DNA of 64,000 nucleotides from Nocardioides sp. 1609 (GCF_004522105.1 NZ_SPUJ01000003.1:558001-622000); one strand, 5' to 3'. Shown: positions 13,997 through 22,345, counted from the stretch's first letter. Made by a program: numbers and translations. Notes: generated by a model not told the origin, from the sequence alone.

Positions 13997-15250
13997 ATGG
14001 CCGCACCCACCGCCACCCAGGACGCCGACCCGGCACTGGTGGCGGTGCGCGCCAGCGACCACGCAGCCCGCGAGGCCGAGGTCGCCCGGCTGGTCGCGGT
14101 CCTCGACTGGGCAGCGGGCCACACCACCGAGGCCGACCCGCACACCGTGACCTTCGGTGAACGCGCCCTCGCCCTGGGTGGTGCAGGGTGCCCCGCGGTC
14201 GAGGAGTTCGCCGCTCACGACCTCGCCGCCGCCCTCGGGCTCTCGACGGAGTCGGGGTTGAAGTACCTCGCCCGGGCCCTGGAGCTGCGCCACCGCCTCC
14301 CGCGGCTGTGGGCCGCGGTCCTCGCCGGACGGCTGGCGGTGTGGAAGGCCGGCAGGATCGCCGACGCCACCATGCGCCTCCCCCTCGACGGCGCCGGCTA
14401 CGTCGACCAGCGTCTCGCCCAGGCCGTCCGGTCCATCACCGTCACCCAGCTCGACCGCCTGGTCGAGGAGGCCGTCGCCCGCCACGCACCCCACGAGCTC
14501 GCCCGGGTCAAGGACGACCGGCACGTGTGGGTCGACCTCGACCGCCCGAGCATCGAGGGCCACGTCCGCCTCGATGGGCTCCTGTCGGTGCCCGACGCCC
14601 TCGACCTCGAGCAGGCGCTGCAGGCCGGGGCCGACACCCTCGCCGACGCCGGGTGCCACCTACCCCTCGACGTCCGCCGCTCGATCGCCCTCGGCGACCT
14701 CGCCCGCGGCGACCGACCCCTCGACCTCACCAGCCAGAGCAGCCGCCCGCTTGTGGTGCACCTCCACCACGACAGCCCCGACGTCGCGCGTTGCGGGACC
14801 ACCCGGACACCCCTCACCGTGGAGACCATCCGGTCCTGGTGCGCCGCCTCCGCGACGGTGGTCGTCAAGCCCGTCATCGACCTCCACGACCACGTCCACG
14901 TCGACGCCTACGAAGCCCCCGACCGGCTCCGCGAACAGATCGAGCTGCGCGACCTCACCTGCGTCTTCCCCCACTGCCGCAGAACCGCCACCCGCTGCGA
15001 CCTCGACCACATCACCCCGCACGCACACGGCGGCACCACCAGCAGCGACAACCTCGCCCCCCTCTGCCGCAGGCACCACCGCGCCAAGACCCACAGCCGC
15101 TGGACCTACACCACGACCGAGCCCGGCACCTACCACTGGACCGCACCCTCCGGCCTCACCTACCGACGAGACCACCACGGCACCACCCCACTCGACCCAC
15201 CACCACAACCACCACCACCAGCCGAGCCAGCCGAGCCAGCCGAACCCTGA
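13997..15250 (+). CDS. 13E12/DUF222 HNH endonuclease-domain protein
   Basis: DUF222-type protein of 417 residues; the family is multi-copy in actinobacterial genomes and known as the 13E12 repeat in mycobacteria. Residues about 20-300 are the helical DUF222 region. The C-terminal HNH nuclease (about 318-375) shows CVFPHC, the core DLDHITPHAHGG and NLAPLCRRHHRAKT, with paired Cys for zinc. A short Pro-rich tail ends it. The promoter has an SOS-like box, so damage induction is likely. These genes spread and recombine readily, but no terminal repeats or partner gene are seen here. The biological target of the nuclease is not known. Confidence 0.93.
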   Translation: MAAPTATQDADPALVAVRASDHAAREAEVARLVAVLDWAAGHTTEADPHTVTFGERALALGGAGCPAVEEFAAHDLAAALGLSTESGLKYLARALELRHRLPRLWAAVLAGRLAVWKAGRIADATMRLPLDGAGYVDQRLAQAVRSITVTQLDRLVEEAVARHAPHELARVKDDRHVWVDLDRPSIEGHVRLDGLLSVPDALDLEQALQAGADTLADAGCHLPLDVRRSIALGDLARGDRPLDLTSQSSRPLVVHLHHDSPDVARCGTTRTPLTVETIRSWCAASATVVVKPVIDLHDHVHVDAYEAPDRLREQIELRDLTCVFPHCRRTATRCDLDHITPHAHGGTTSSDNLAPLCRRHHRAKTHSRWTYTTTEPGTYHWTAPSGLTYRRDHHGTTPLDPPPQPPPPAEPAEPAEP

Positions 15251-15265
15251 CCACCCCGCCCCAGA

Positions 15266-15281
15266 CCCCGCCCCGGCGGGG
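15266..15281 (+). terminator. GC-rich hairpin after the HNH gene
   Basis: CCCCGC / GCGGGG arms enclose a 4-nt loop, 15 bp after the stop codon. No U-tract follows, so it is a possible Rho-assisted or weak terminator. The rest of the gap to 15527 shows nothing recognisable. Confidence 0.45.
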
Positions 15282-15527
15282 CTCTCGGCACGCCCGGGCC
15301 GTCGCGGGGGGATCACCCGCGTTGCTGCGACGCCCTCGCGCACGAACCGCGGTGGGGAGCAACCGTGGGAGGCGTCCCGGCCGCGATGCTGCGGGTCCGT
15401 GGCTCGCCCGACCCAGCCCCGACCGGCCACGTCCCAGGACCGGGGCGTGACGACACCGTCGGTCGGCGCCCGTCGTCGGTGCTCGAGCGCCACGACGTGC
15501 ACCCCCGCGCCCACGTCCCGTCGTGGC

Positions 15528-15533
15528 TATCGT
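15528..15533 (+). promoter_or_regulatory. Probable -10 hexamer TATCGT, leaderless flavodoxin-like gene
   Basis: TATCGT ends 6 nt before GTG 15540; no ribosome site is visible. Confidence 0.5.
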
Positions 15534-15539
15534 GCGAGC

Positions 15540-16022
15540 GTGCCGCGCCTGCTGATCGTCCACCACTCCCCGACGCCGCTCGTGCGGCTGCTGACCGACG
15601 CGGTCGTGGCCGGAGCGCACGACGACGCGATCGAGGGCGTCGAGGTCGTCGTCCGGGCGGCCCTGGAGGCCACGGCGGACGACGTGCTGGCCGCCGACGG
15701 CTACCTGCTCGGGACGACGGCCAACTTCGGCTACATGTCGGGCGCGCTGAAGCACTTCTTCGACACGATCTTCCTCACCGCCGGCGGGGCGCTGTCGGAC
15801 GACGGCTCGGGCACACCGGGCGCCGGCGGGAGGAAGCCGTACGGGCTGTGGGTGCACGGGAGGTACGACACGACGGGGGCGGTGCGCAGCGTCGCCTCGA
15901 TCGTCCAGGCGCTGCCGTGGCGTCGGGCTGCCGACGTCCTGGAGGTGCTCGGGGACGTGGGTGCGCCCGAGCTCGAGCGCGGCTACGAGCTGGGCGGCAC
16001 GCTGGCCGCGCTGCTCGCGTGA
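15540..16022 (+). CDS. Flavodoxin-fold NAD(P)H-dependent oxidoreductase-like protein
   Basis: Flavodoxin-like protein of 160 residues. An N-terminal strand and phosphate-binding loop is LLIVHHSPTPLVRLLTDAVV. The flavin-facing loop GYLLGTTANFGYMSGALKHFFDT, around residues 55-77, is typical of the NADPH-dependent FMN reductase/WrbA-like group. No membrane segment is present. The GTG start is supported by the TATCGT hexamer 6 nt before it. The long frame reaching back into the HNH gene is not coding. The electron acceptor is unknown; it may reduce quinones or an FMN-dependent partner. Confidence 0.88.
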   Translation: MPRLLIVHHSPTPLVRLLTDAVVAGAHDDAIEGVEVVVRAALEATADDVLAADGYLLGTTANFGYMSGALKHFFDTIFLTAGGALSDDGSGTPGAGGRKPYGLWVHGRYDTTGAVRSVASIVQALPWRRAADVLEVLGDVGAPELERGYELGGTLAALLA

Positions 16023-16033
16023 GGGCCCGCAGG

Positions 16034-16039
16034 TAGCAT
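16034..16039 (+). promoter_or_regulatory. Probable -10 hexamer TAGCAT before the septum-formation pair
   Basis: TAGCAT ends 8 nt before GTG 16048, so the mRNA would have almost no leader. Confidence 0.5.
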
Positions 16040-16047
16040 CGCCCCTC

Positions 16048-16872
16048 GTGGCGAGGAGCAGACGGACGACGTGGCGCAGCGGCGCGATCGTGGTCGCGGC
16101 GACCCTCACGGTCCTCCTGGGCGCCTGCGGTACACCGACCCAGGCCGACCCGGACGCCGACCCCGACCAGGTCGACGCGGTGGAGACGCCCGAGCTCGGA
16201 GCCTGCCGGCTGCTGACGCTCGAGGAGATCTCGGCGCCGTCCAACGCCACCCGCACCGTCGACTGCGGCCAGAAGCACACCGCCCAGACCTACGCCGTCG
16301 GCGAGCTCCCCGACGAGCTGCGGGAGTCGGCCTACGACGCCCCCGAGGTCGGCGAGTTCGCCTACCGCACCTGCAACACCAAGCTCAGCGCGTTCCTCGG
16401 CGCCGACGAGAGCCTCGCGATGCGGACCATCCTCAGCTGGGCCTGGTTCCGCCCCTCGGAGAAGGCGTGGGACGACGGCGCCCGCTGGTACCGCTGCGAC
16501 GTCGTCGGCGGCGGCGAGCAGAGCGCCACGCTGGTGCCGCTCCCCGAGACCGCCGAGGGCCTGCTCCAGGGGCGCCCGGACGACGCCTGGATGGCGTGCG
16601 TGGCCGAGCCCGCCTTCGCCGGGTCGAAGAAGATCCCGTGCGACCAGGACCACCAGTGGCGCGCCGTGACCACCATCAAGCTGGGCGAGGCCACCGACCC
16701 GTACCCCGGCGACCGGCTCTCGGAGGTCCAGAGCCGCGACTTCTGCTCGAAGTCCGTGCTGGCCTTCCTCAACTACCCGGTCGAGTACGACTTCGCCTAC
16801 ACGTGGTTCCACGAGAGCGAGTGGAACGCCGGCAACCGCCGCTCGGTCTGCTGGGCCAGGACCAGTGACTGA
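16048..16872 (+). CDS. Septum-formation-family lipoprotein, first of a pair
   Basis: Exported protein of 274 residues with a basic N-terminus, hydrophobic run and lipobox (VVAATLTVLLGAC). It has two repeats of the 'septum formation' domain: a Cys-flanked segment (VDCGQKHTAQTYAVGEL) and later VPCDQ-like KIPCDQDHQWRAVTTIKLG, with conserved Trp in WYRCDVV. Related actinobacterial proteins have been linked to septation, but the mechanism is unknown. Even-numbered Cys suggest disulfides outside the cell. The GTG start is placed by the TAGCAT hexamer. Its stop overlaps the next, paralogous gene. Confidence 0.85.
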   Translation: MARSRRTTWRSGAIVVAATLTVLLGACGTPTQADPDADPDQVDAVETPELGACRLLTLEEISAPSNATRTVDCGQKHTAQTYAVGELPDELRESAYDAPEVGEFAYRTCNTKLSAFLGADESLAMRTILSWAWFRPSEKAWDDGARWYRCDVVGGGEQSATLVPLPETAEGLLQGRPDDAWMACVAEPAFAGSKKIPCDQDHQWRAVTTIKLGEATDPYPGDRLSEVQSRDFCSKSVLAFLNYPVEYDFAYTWFHESEWNAGNRRSVCWARTSD

Positions 16873-17731
16873 CCGCCGGACGCACCGGACGCGGACCGCC
16901 GGCACCCTCGCCGCGGTGCTGGTCGCGGGACTGGGCCTCACCGGGTGCACCTCGGACGACGAGCCCGACGACACCGTGCCGACGTCCACCCCGACGCCGA
17001 CCCCCACCGCACCCCCGCGAGCCACCGCCGCGCCGATACCGGCCGACGACTCCTGCTACCGCCTGACCTACGAGGAGGCGGTCTCCCCCACCGCCGAGAT
17101 CGAGCCGGTCGCCTGCCGCGGCAGCCACACGTCGGAGACCTTCGCCGTCGGCCGCATCGACAACGTCGTCGACGGGCACCTGCTCGCCGTCGACTCCCAG
17201 CGGGTGCAGGACCAGGTCGCCGCGTCCTGCCCGGCCGCCCTCGGCGACGTCGTCGGCGGCACGGTCGAGGACCTGCGGCTGAGCATGCTGCGGGCGGTGT
17301 GGTTCACCCCGAGCCTGGACCAGGCCGAGGCCGGCGCGTCGTGGTACCGGTGCGACGTCGTCGCCCTCGCCGGCCGCGACCGGCTGGCGAGCGTCAGGGG
17401 CAGCCTCGCCGGCGTCCTCGACGACGAGGAGGGCCGCGACCGCTACGGCATGTGCGGCACCGCCAGCCCGGCGGCGAAGGGCTTCGAGCGGGTGCCCTGC
17501 AGCGCCGAGCACTCGTGGCGCGCCTTCGAGGTCGTCGACCTCGACCCCGGGGACGGCCCCGACGGCTACCCCGGCCGCACCGCGGTCACCGCGGCCGGCG
17601 AGGGGCCCTGTGAGGACGCCGCCGCCGGCGTCGCCGAGGACTCCCTCGACTACGAGTGGGCCTTCGAGGGTCCCGACCCGGAGCAGTGGGCCGCCGGCCA
17701 GACCTACATCCGCTGCTGGTCGCCCGACTGA
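16865..17731 (+). CDS. Septum-formation-family lipoprotein, second of a pair
   Basis: Paralogue of the preceding gene, 288 residues. It has a lipoprotein signal ending LVAGLGLTGC, a Thr/Pro linker (about 38-58), then the two-repeat domain. That domain contains VACRGSHTSETFAVGRI, SWYRCDVVAL, VPCSAEHSWRAFEVVDL and the final YIRCWSPD. The GTG start overlaps the upstream gene's end by 8 bp, showing co-translation. A likely tandem duplication now fixed as a two-subunit surface pair. The stop codon merges directly into a 10-bp tandem repeat. Confidence 0.85.
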   Translation: MTDRRTHRTRTAGTLAAVLVAGLGLTGCTSDDEPDDTVPTSTPTPTPTAPPRATAAPIPADDSCYRLTYEEAVSPTAEIEPVACRGSHTSETFAVGRIDNVVDGHLLAVDSQRVQDQVAASCPAALGDVVGGTVEDLRLSMLRAVWFTPSLDQAEAGASWYRCDVVALAGRDRLASVRGSLAGVLDDEEGRDRYGMCGTASPAAKGFERVPCSAEHSWRAFEVVDLDPGDGPDGYPGRTAVTAAGEGPCEDAAAGVAEDSLDYEWAFEGPDPEQWAAGQTYIRCWSPD

Positions 17732-17800
17732 TCCCGACTGATCCCGGCTGATCCCGGCTGATCCCGGCTGATCCCGGCTGATCCCGGCTGGTCCCGGCGG
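17731..17800 (+). repeat. Tandem repeat of a 10-bp unit (about 7 copies)
   Basis: The unit ATCCCGGCTG occurs five times exactly at 17741-17790, flanked by variants ATCCCGACTG (17731) and GTCCCGGCGG (17791). It starts inside the stop codon of the preceding gene. It is a simple-sequence array able to change copy number by slippage. Confidence 0.9.
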
Positions 17801-17816
17801 GCCGCCCGCGGGCGGC
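17801..17816. terminator. Perfect 16-bp palindrome between convergent genes
   Basis: GCCGCCCGCGGGCGGC is a perfect inverted repeat directly against the era stop codon. It is a likely bidirectional terminator between era and the septum-formation genes, without a U-tract. Confidence 0.55.
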
Positions 17817-18767
17817 TCAGAAACCGAGCTTGCGCAGCTGGCGCGGGTCGCGCTGCCAGTCCTTGGCGATCTTGATGTGCAGGTCGAGGTAGACCGGGGT
17901 GCCGAGCAGCGCCTCGATCTGGAGCCGGGCCCGGCGGCCGACGTCCTTGAGGCGGGCGCCCTTGTGGCCGATCATGATCCCCTTCTGGGAGTCGCGCTCG
18001 ACGTAGAGGTTGGCGTGGATGTCGAGCAGCGGCTTGTCGGCGGGGCGGTCCTCGCGCAGGCCCATCTCCTCGACGACGACGGCGATGGAGTGCGGCAGCT
18101 CGTCGCGCACGCCCTCGAGCGCGGCCTCGCGGATCAGCTCGGCCACGATGATCTCCTCGGGGGCGTCGCTGAGGTCGCCGTCGGGGTAGAGCTGCGGGCC
18201 CGTGGGCAGCAGGCCGACGAGGAGGTCCTCGAGCAGCTTGACCTGGTGGTTCTCCTTCGCCGAGACCGGGACGATCTCGGCCCACTCGGTGCCCGTCTCG
18301 GTGCCGAGGCCGGCGATGTCGAGCAGGTGCTGGCCGAGCTGCTCGGGCGTGGCGAGGTCGGTCTTGGTGGCGATCGCGACCTTGATGGTGCGCTTGACCT
18401 TGCCCATCTCGTGGACGATGAAGCGGTCGCCGGGGCCGATCTTCTCGTTGGCGGGGAAGCAGACCGCGACGACGTCGACCTCGGACAGCGTGGTCTTGAC
18501 CAGGTCGTTGAGCCGCTCGCCGAGCAGGGTGCGCGGACGGTGCAGACCGGGGGTGTCGACCAGGATCAGCTGGGCGTCGTCGCGGTGCACGATGCCGCGG
18601 ACGACGGTGCGCGTGGTCTGCGGCTTGGAGCTGGTGATCACGACCTTCGAGCCGACCAGCGCGTTCGTGAGCGTCGACTTGCCCGCGTTCGGGCGCCCGA
18701 CGAACGAGGCGAACCCGCTCTTGTGCTCGGGGGTGTGCTCGGGGGTGTGTCCGGTGTCCTGCGTCAT
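17817..18767 (-). CDS. era: GTPase Era
   Basis: Essential ribosome-biogenesis GTPase of 316 residues that binds 16S rRNA near its 3' end. The G domain shows G1 GRPNAGKST near residue 24, G3 DTPGLH near 70, and G4 TKTD. The C-terminal KH domain contains DSQKGIMIGHKGARLKDVG. The ATG at 18767 is used; the N-terminal His/Thr/Pro extension (HTPEHTPEH) is short and variable. The siderophore-interacting gene ends 1 bp upstream. In relatives era follows the cytidine-deaminase-like gene; here the two are separated by about 5.3 kb of other genes. Confidence 0.97.
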   Translation of the reverse strand: MTQDTGHTPEHTPEHKSGFASFVGRPNAGKSTLTNALVGSKVVITSSKPQTTRTVVRGIVHRDDAQLILVDTPGLHRPRTLLGERLNDLVKTTLSEVDVVAVCFPANEKIGPGDRFIVHEMGKVKRTIKVAIATKTDLATPEQLGQHLLDIAGLGTETGTEWAEIVPVSAKENHQVKLLEDLLVGLLPTGPQLYPDGDLSDAPEEIIVAELIREAALEGVRDELPHSIAVVVEEMGLREDRPADKPLLDIHANLYVERDSQKGIMIGHKGARLKDVGRRARLQIEALLGTPVYLDLHIKIAKDWQRDPRQLRKLGF

Positions 18768-18768
18768 G

Positions 18769-19551
18769 TCAGCCTCGCGCCTCGTCGTAGTCGGCCCAGA
18801 TCTCCTCGTCGGACTTGCCCGCCCTCTTGCCGGCCCGGTAGACCGGGCCGGGATCGACGGCGCGGGGCTGGCGCCCGGTGGTCTCGCGCCAGTAGCCCAT
18901 GACGTCGTACGCCGTGCCGGGGAGTCCCCGCTCACGCATCAGGTGCTTGCGGATCGCGCGCATCTGCGCCGACTCCCCCGCCATCCAGAAGTAGCCGTCA
19001 CCCTCGGGCCAGACCAGGTCGGTGACGACGTCGGCGAGCCGGCTGACCCCGTCGCCGGGCTGCTCGAGCCAGTCGACCTCGAGGCGTCCGGGCAGGTAGC
19101 CGGCGAGCGCCACGACGTCGTCGGGCACCTCGGCCCACGCCCGGGTCGGCACGCCGGTGACCTCCGCGATCCGCGCCATCGCCGGCAGCGCGGTCAGGTC
19201 GCCGACCAGCATCAGCCAGGCCGCGTCGGCGGGCATCGCGAACGAGCCCTTCGGCGCGCTGACGACGACGACGTCGCCGACGCAGTCGCCCTTGGCCCAC
19301 TCGGTGACCAGGCCGACGTCGTGGACGACGACGTCGAGCACCAGCGCGCCGGCGACCGGGTCCCAGGACCGCACGGTGTAGTAGCGGCTCTGGAACTGAC
19401 CGGGCACCAGCAGCCCGACCCACTCGTCCGGCACGCCGGTGGAGGTGAAGTCGGCCAGTCCCGGTCCGCCGAGCACGAGGCGCACCAGGTGCTCGCTCAG
19501 CGGGGTCCGTGAGAGCACCTCCGCCTCGTAGGTCGCTGCCCGGGTGCTCAC
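18769..19551 (-). CDS. Siderophore-interacting protein (ViuB-type ferric reductase)
   Basis: FAD-dependent ferric-siderophore reductase family, 260 residues, cytosolic. The flavin-binding motif is SRYYTVRSWD near residue 55. Phosphate-loop residues APKGSFAMP follow. The C-terminal NAD(P)H-side motif is MAGESAQMRAIRKHL, followed by YDVMGYWR, all diagnostic of the SIP branch. It would release iron from imported siderophores. The GTG start follows TACCCT by 6 nt (leaderless). No IdeR box is obvious in the short upstream gap, and it ends 1 bp before era, so era may be read through from here. Confidence 0.93.
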   Translation of the reverse strand: MSTRAATYEAEVLSRTPLSEHLVRLVLGGPGLADFTSTGVPDEWVGLLVPGQFQSRYYTVRSWDPVAGALVLDVVVHDVGLVTEWAKGDCVGDVVVVSAPKGSFAMPADAAWLMLVGDLTALPAMARIAEVTGVPTRAWAEVPDDVVALAGYLPGRLEVDWLEQPGDGVSRLADVVTDLVWPEGDGYFWMAGESAQMRAIRKHLMRERGLPGTAYDVMGYWRETTGRQPRAVDPGPVYRAGKRAGKSDEEIWADYDEARG

Positions 19552-19557
19552 CAGGAG

Positions 19558-19563
19558 AGGGTA
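19558..19563 (-). promoter_or_regulatory. Probable -10 hexamer TACCCT, leaderless SIP gene
   Basis: TACCCT is 6 nt before the GTG of the siderophore-interacting gene. Confidence 0.5.
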
Positions 19564-19573
19564 GTGCGCTCCC

Positions 19574-20875
19574 TCACCACGTCGGCCGGAGGGCGAAGCC
19601 GTCGGCCCCGTCGTCGCCGGTGCGGACGCCGAGCACCTGGTGCAGCTGCACCTCGTTGCGCTCGAAGCCGACGCGGCAGGCGGCCATGTAGAGGCCCCAC
19701 ACGCGGGCGGTGCCGATGCCGACCTCCTCGACGCACGCGTCCCAGCTGTCGACCAGGTTGCGGTTCCAGTCGCGCAGGGTGCGGGCGTAGTGCAGCCGGA
19801 TGTTCTCCGAGTGCATGACCTCCAGGCCGGCGTCCTGCATCTCGGTGATGATCCGGCCCGAGCCGGTCAGCTCGCCGTCGGGGAAGACGTAGCGGTCGAT
19901 GAACGCCCCGGTCGTCGCCGGCCGGTTGTCGTGGCGGGTGATGCAGTGGTTGAGCAACCGGCCCTCGGGCCGCAGGTGGTCGCGCAGGAACCCGAAGTAC
20001 GACGGGTAGTTCCTGACCCCGATGTGCTCGGTCATGCCGATCGAGCTGATCGCGTCGAAGTCGGTCTCGAGCACGTCGCGGTAGTCGAGGTGGCGGACCT
20101 CGGCGAGGTCGGCGAGGCCGGCGGCGTCGATGGCCTCCTTGGCCCACGACGCCTGCTGCTGGCTGAGCGTGACCCCGACCGCCTTGACGCCGTACTCCTT
20201 CGCGGCGTGCAGCACCATGCCGCCCCACCCGCAGCCGACGTCGAGCAGGCGCTGGCCCGGCTGGAGGTCGAGCTTGCGGGCGACGAGGTCGAACTTCTCG
20301 CGCTGCGCCTCCTCGAGGGTGGCCGACTCGTGCGGGTAGACCGCGCAGGTGTAGGCCATCGAGGGTCCGAGCACGTGGCGGTAGAAGGTGTTGGAGATGT
20401 CGTAGTGGTGGTGGATCGCCTCGGCGTCGCGGGTGAGCGTGTGCCGCATCCCCTCCATCAGCCGGCGCCAGCGCGGCAGGTGCTCCTGCGGCGGCGGGGG
20501 CGGCGGCTTGAGGTTGGAGATCCCCAGGCCGCGGAGGATCGTGACCAGCTCGGACGCCGACGGCGCCCGGAACTTCGTGTGGTCCTTGAGCTTCTGCATC
20601 ACCTCGTAGGGGTTGCCCGGGTGTCCGCCGTGGACGACGAGGTCACCGGACACGTAGGCCCGCGCGAGCCCGAGGTCACCCGGGGCGGTGACGAGGTACT
20701 GGAGGCCGCGCTGGTTGACCAGCTCGAGACGGATCTCGGCGTCGGCGGGCCCGGCGGCGCTGCCGTCGTAGGCCTCGAACCGCAGTGGCATGCCACCGCG
20801 GGTCAGGTCGGCGACGACGTCGGCGATCCGGAAGTCGGCCCTGGACGTGGTTCGGGAGTCGGTGCGGTTGCTCAT
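19574..20875 (-). CDS. tmsB: TmsB-like SAM-dependent fatty-acyl methyltransferase
   Basis: Cyclopropane-fatty-acid-synthase-family enzyme of 433 residues. CFA motifs are clear: HYDISNTFYRHVLGPSMAYT near residue 155, SAM loop LLDVGCGWGGMVLHAAKEYG, MTEHIG, and the C-terminal GLYMAACRVGFERNEVQLHQ. In actinobacteria a CFA homologue directly behind a DHCR24-like flavoprotein (TmsA/BfaA) methylates C10 of membrane oleoyl chains, giving 10-methylene then 10-methyl (tuberculostearic-type) lipids. That exact order is seen here with a 4-bp gap. A Pro-rich linker PPPPPP (about 125-130) separates the N-terminal domain. Cyclopropanation cannot be excluded from sequence alone, but the neighbour argues against it. 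Confidence 0.9.
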   Translation of the reverse strand: MSNRTDSRTTSRADFRIADVVADLTRGGMPLRFEAYDGSAAGPADAEIRLELVNQRGLQYLVTAPGDLGLARAYVSGDLVVHGGHPGNPYEVMQKLKDHTKFRAPSASELVTILRGLGISNLKPPPPPPQEHLPRWRRLMEGMRHTLTRDAEAIHHHYDISNTFYRHVLGPSMAYTCAVYPHESATLEEAQREKFDLVARKLDLQPGQRLLDVGCGWGGMVLHAAKEYGVKAVGVTLSQQQASWAKEAIDAAGLADLAEVRHLDYRDVLETDFDAISSIGMTEHIGVRNYPSYFGFLRDHLRPEGRLLNHCITRHDNRPATTGAFIDRYVFPDGELTGSGRIITEMQDAGLEVMHSENIRLHYARTLRDWNRNLVDSWDACVEEVGIGTARVWGLYMAACRVGFERNEVQLHQVLGVRTGDDGADGFALRPTW

Positions 20876-20879
20876 GCGA

Positions 20880-22265
20880 TCACTTCCTGCGGACGGTCTT
20901 GTCGTAGAGGTCGGTGAGACGGTGGCCGGGGTCGTAGCGGTCCTTGACCGCCGCGAGGGCCGGTCCGTCGTAGAGGGCGTCGAAGGTGGCGCGGTCGTAG
21001 AACGACTCGGAGTAGAGCGACTTGTGGCCGCCGAGGCGGTGCACCTCGGCCTCGATGGCGCGGTTGCGGGGCGCGTCGACGGCGTCCGGCCCGACGTGGA
21101 CGGTGCCCCAGAAGCCGGCGTTGACGTAGGTCTCCCCCGGTGCCAGCGGGTACGTCGGCCAGGCGCGCCGCGCCACCAGCGGGCACAGCCACACCGGCCG
21201 CATGCCGATCTCGTCGTCGAACCAGGCGAGGAACTCCGCGATCCGCTCGACCGGCACCTCGATGTCCTGGACGACGCGCTCGCGCTGCGGACGGCCGGCC
21301 CGGCGGTCGAGCCGGTCGGCGACGTCGAAGCGCCGGTCGAGACCGAGCAGCCTCATGTAGACGTCGGAGCGTCGCAGCCGGCGCGGCCACAGACGGCGGA
21401 TCCGCGGATCCTGCGCACCGAAGGCACCCGAGCACCAGAACCAGTCGGTGTCCCAGCGCCACAGGTAGTCGTACATCGTGAGCAGGTCCGTCTCGCGCTC
21501 CTGCAGGGAGCGGAAGTAGACGTCCTGGCCGGTGTAGTCGGACGCGGCTCCCCCGGCCGACGCGTCGGCGGGGTCGTCGGTCCAGCGGGCCAGCGTCAGG
21601 TAGAGCTCGCCGGGCGCGAACGCGACGCCGTCGAGGCCGTCGACCCGCTGGCCGGCGTGCTCGTGGGTGGCGGTGATCTCGGCGATCGTCTTGGCCAGCA
21701 GGCCGGCGTCGTCGAAGCGCACGTGGCGCAGCGCGACGTAGGCCGGCACCGCCTCGAGCTCGATCCGCAGCCGGGTGGCGTAGCCGAGCGAGCCGTAGGA
21801 GTTGGGGAAGGCGTCGAACAGGTCGTCGCCGGGGCGCGTCGTGACGACCGTGCCGGCGCCGGTGAAGACGTCCATCTCGAGCACCGACTCGTGCGGGAGC
21901 CCGTTGCGGAAGCTGGTGGACTCGATGCCGAGACCGCTGACCGCGCCACCGAGGGTGATCGTGCGGAGCTGGGGGACGACGAGCGGGATCAGGCCGTGCG
22001 GGAGGGTCGCGTCGACGAGGTCCTCGTAGGTGCACATGCCCTGCACCTCGGCCGTGCGGGCGACCGGGTCGACCTCGATCACGCCGTCGAGGCCGGAGAC
22101 GTCGAGGCCGGGCGCCGAGGTGACGCTGCGGACCCGGAAGAGGTTCGTCGTGCGCTTCGCGAGCCGCACCGGCGACCCGGCCGGGATCGCGGCGTACGAC
22201 GCCGCCAGCCGGGCGACCGCCTGCTCGTGCTGGGCCCAGGCGTCCGGGACCGTGTGCTTCCCCAC
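20880..22265 (-). CDS. tmsA: TmsA-like FAD-dependent reductase
   Basis: FAD-linked oxidoreductase of 461 residues in the Delta24-sterol-reductase-like group. The p-cresol-methylhydroxylase-type FAD domain shows VIEVDPVARTAEVQGMCTYEDL near residue 82 and the pyrophosphate stretch TLGGAVSGLGIESTSFRNGL near 120. In the tms/bfa pathway this protein reduces the 10-methylene intermediate made by TmsB. It is first in the pair. The GTG start is 6 nt after TAGTTT, so the mRNA is leaderless. TmsC, found in some relatives, is absent nearby. Confidence 0.9.
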   Translation of the reverse strand: MGKHTVPDAWAQHEQAVARLAASYAAIPAGSPVRLAKRTTNLFRVRSVTSAPGLDVSGLDGVIEVDPVARTAEVQGMCTYEDLVDATLPHGLIPLVVPQLRTITLGGAVSGLGIESTSFRNGLPHESVLEMDVFTGAGTVVTTRPGDDLFDAFPNSYGSLGYATRLRIELEAVPAYVALRHVRFDDAGLLAKTIAEITATHEHAGQRVDGLDGVAFAPGELYLTLARWTDDPADASAGGAASDYTGQDVYFRSLQERETDLLTMYDYLWRWDTDWFWCSGAFGAQDPRIRRLWPRRLRRSDVYMRLLGLDRRFDVADRLDRRAGRPQRERVVQDIEVPVERIAEFLAWFDDEIGMRPVWLCPLVARRAWPTYPLAPGETYVNAGFWGTVHVGPDAVDAPRNRAIEAEVHRLGGHKSLYSESFYDRATFDALYDGPALAAVKDRYDPGHRLTDLYDKTVRRK

Positions 22266-22271
22266 CCCTCG

Positions 22272-22277
22272 AAACTA
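22272..22277 (-). promoter_or_regulatory. Probable -10 hexamer TAGTTT, leaderless tmsAB
   Basis: TAGTTT is 6 nt before the tmsA GTG and faces the peroxidase promoter across the repeat region. Confidence 0.55.
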
Positions 22278-22345
22278 CTCCGCCCGTGTGTCGGGCAGGT
22301 TGCGGGCCGGCGGCGCGCCGCGAGATCGGTGCCGGCCATCACACC

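Noticed and set aside
13319..14659. Minus-strand frame across the gene-free stretch and HNH gene
   Set aside because: Antisense to the DUF222 domain and without recognisable domain; not a transposase.
13952..15250. Mobile intron or homing element around the HNH gene
   Set aside because: No disrupted host gene, terminal repeats or intron structure; the DUF222 architecture is a chromosomal family.
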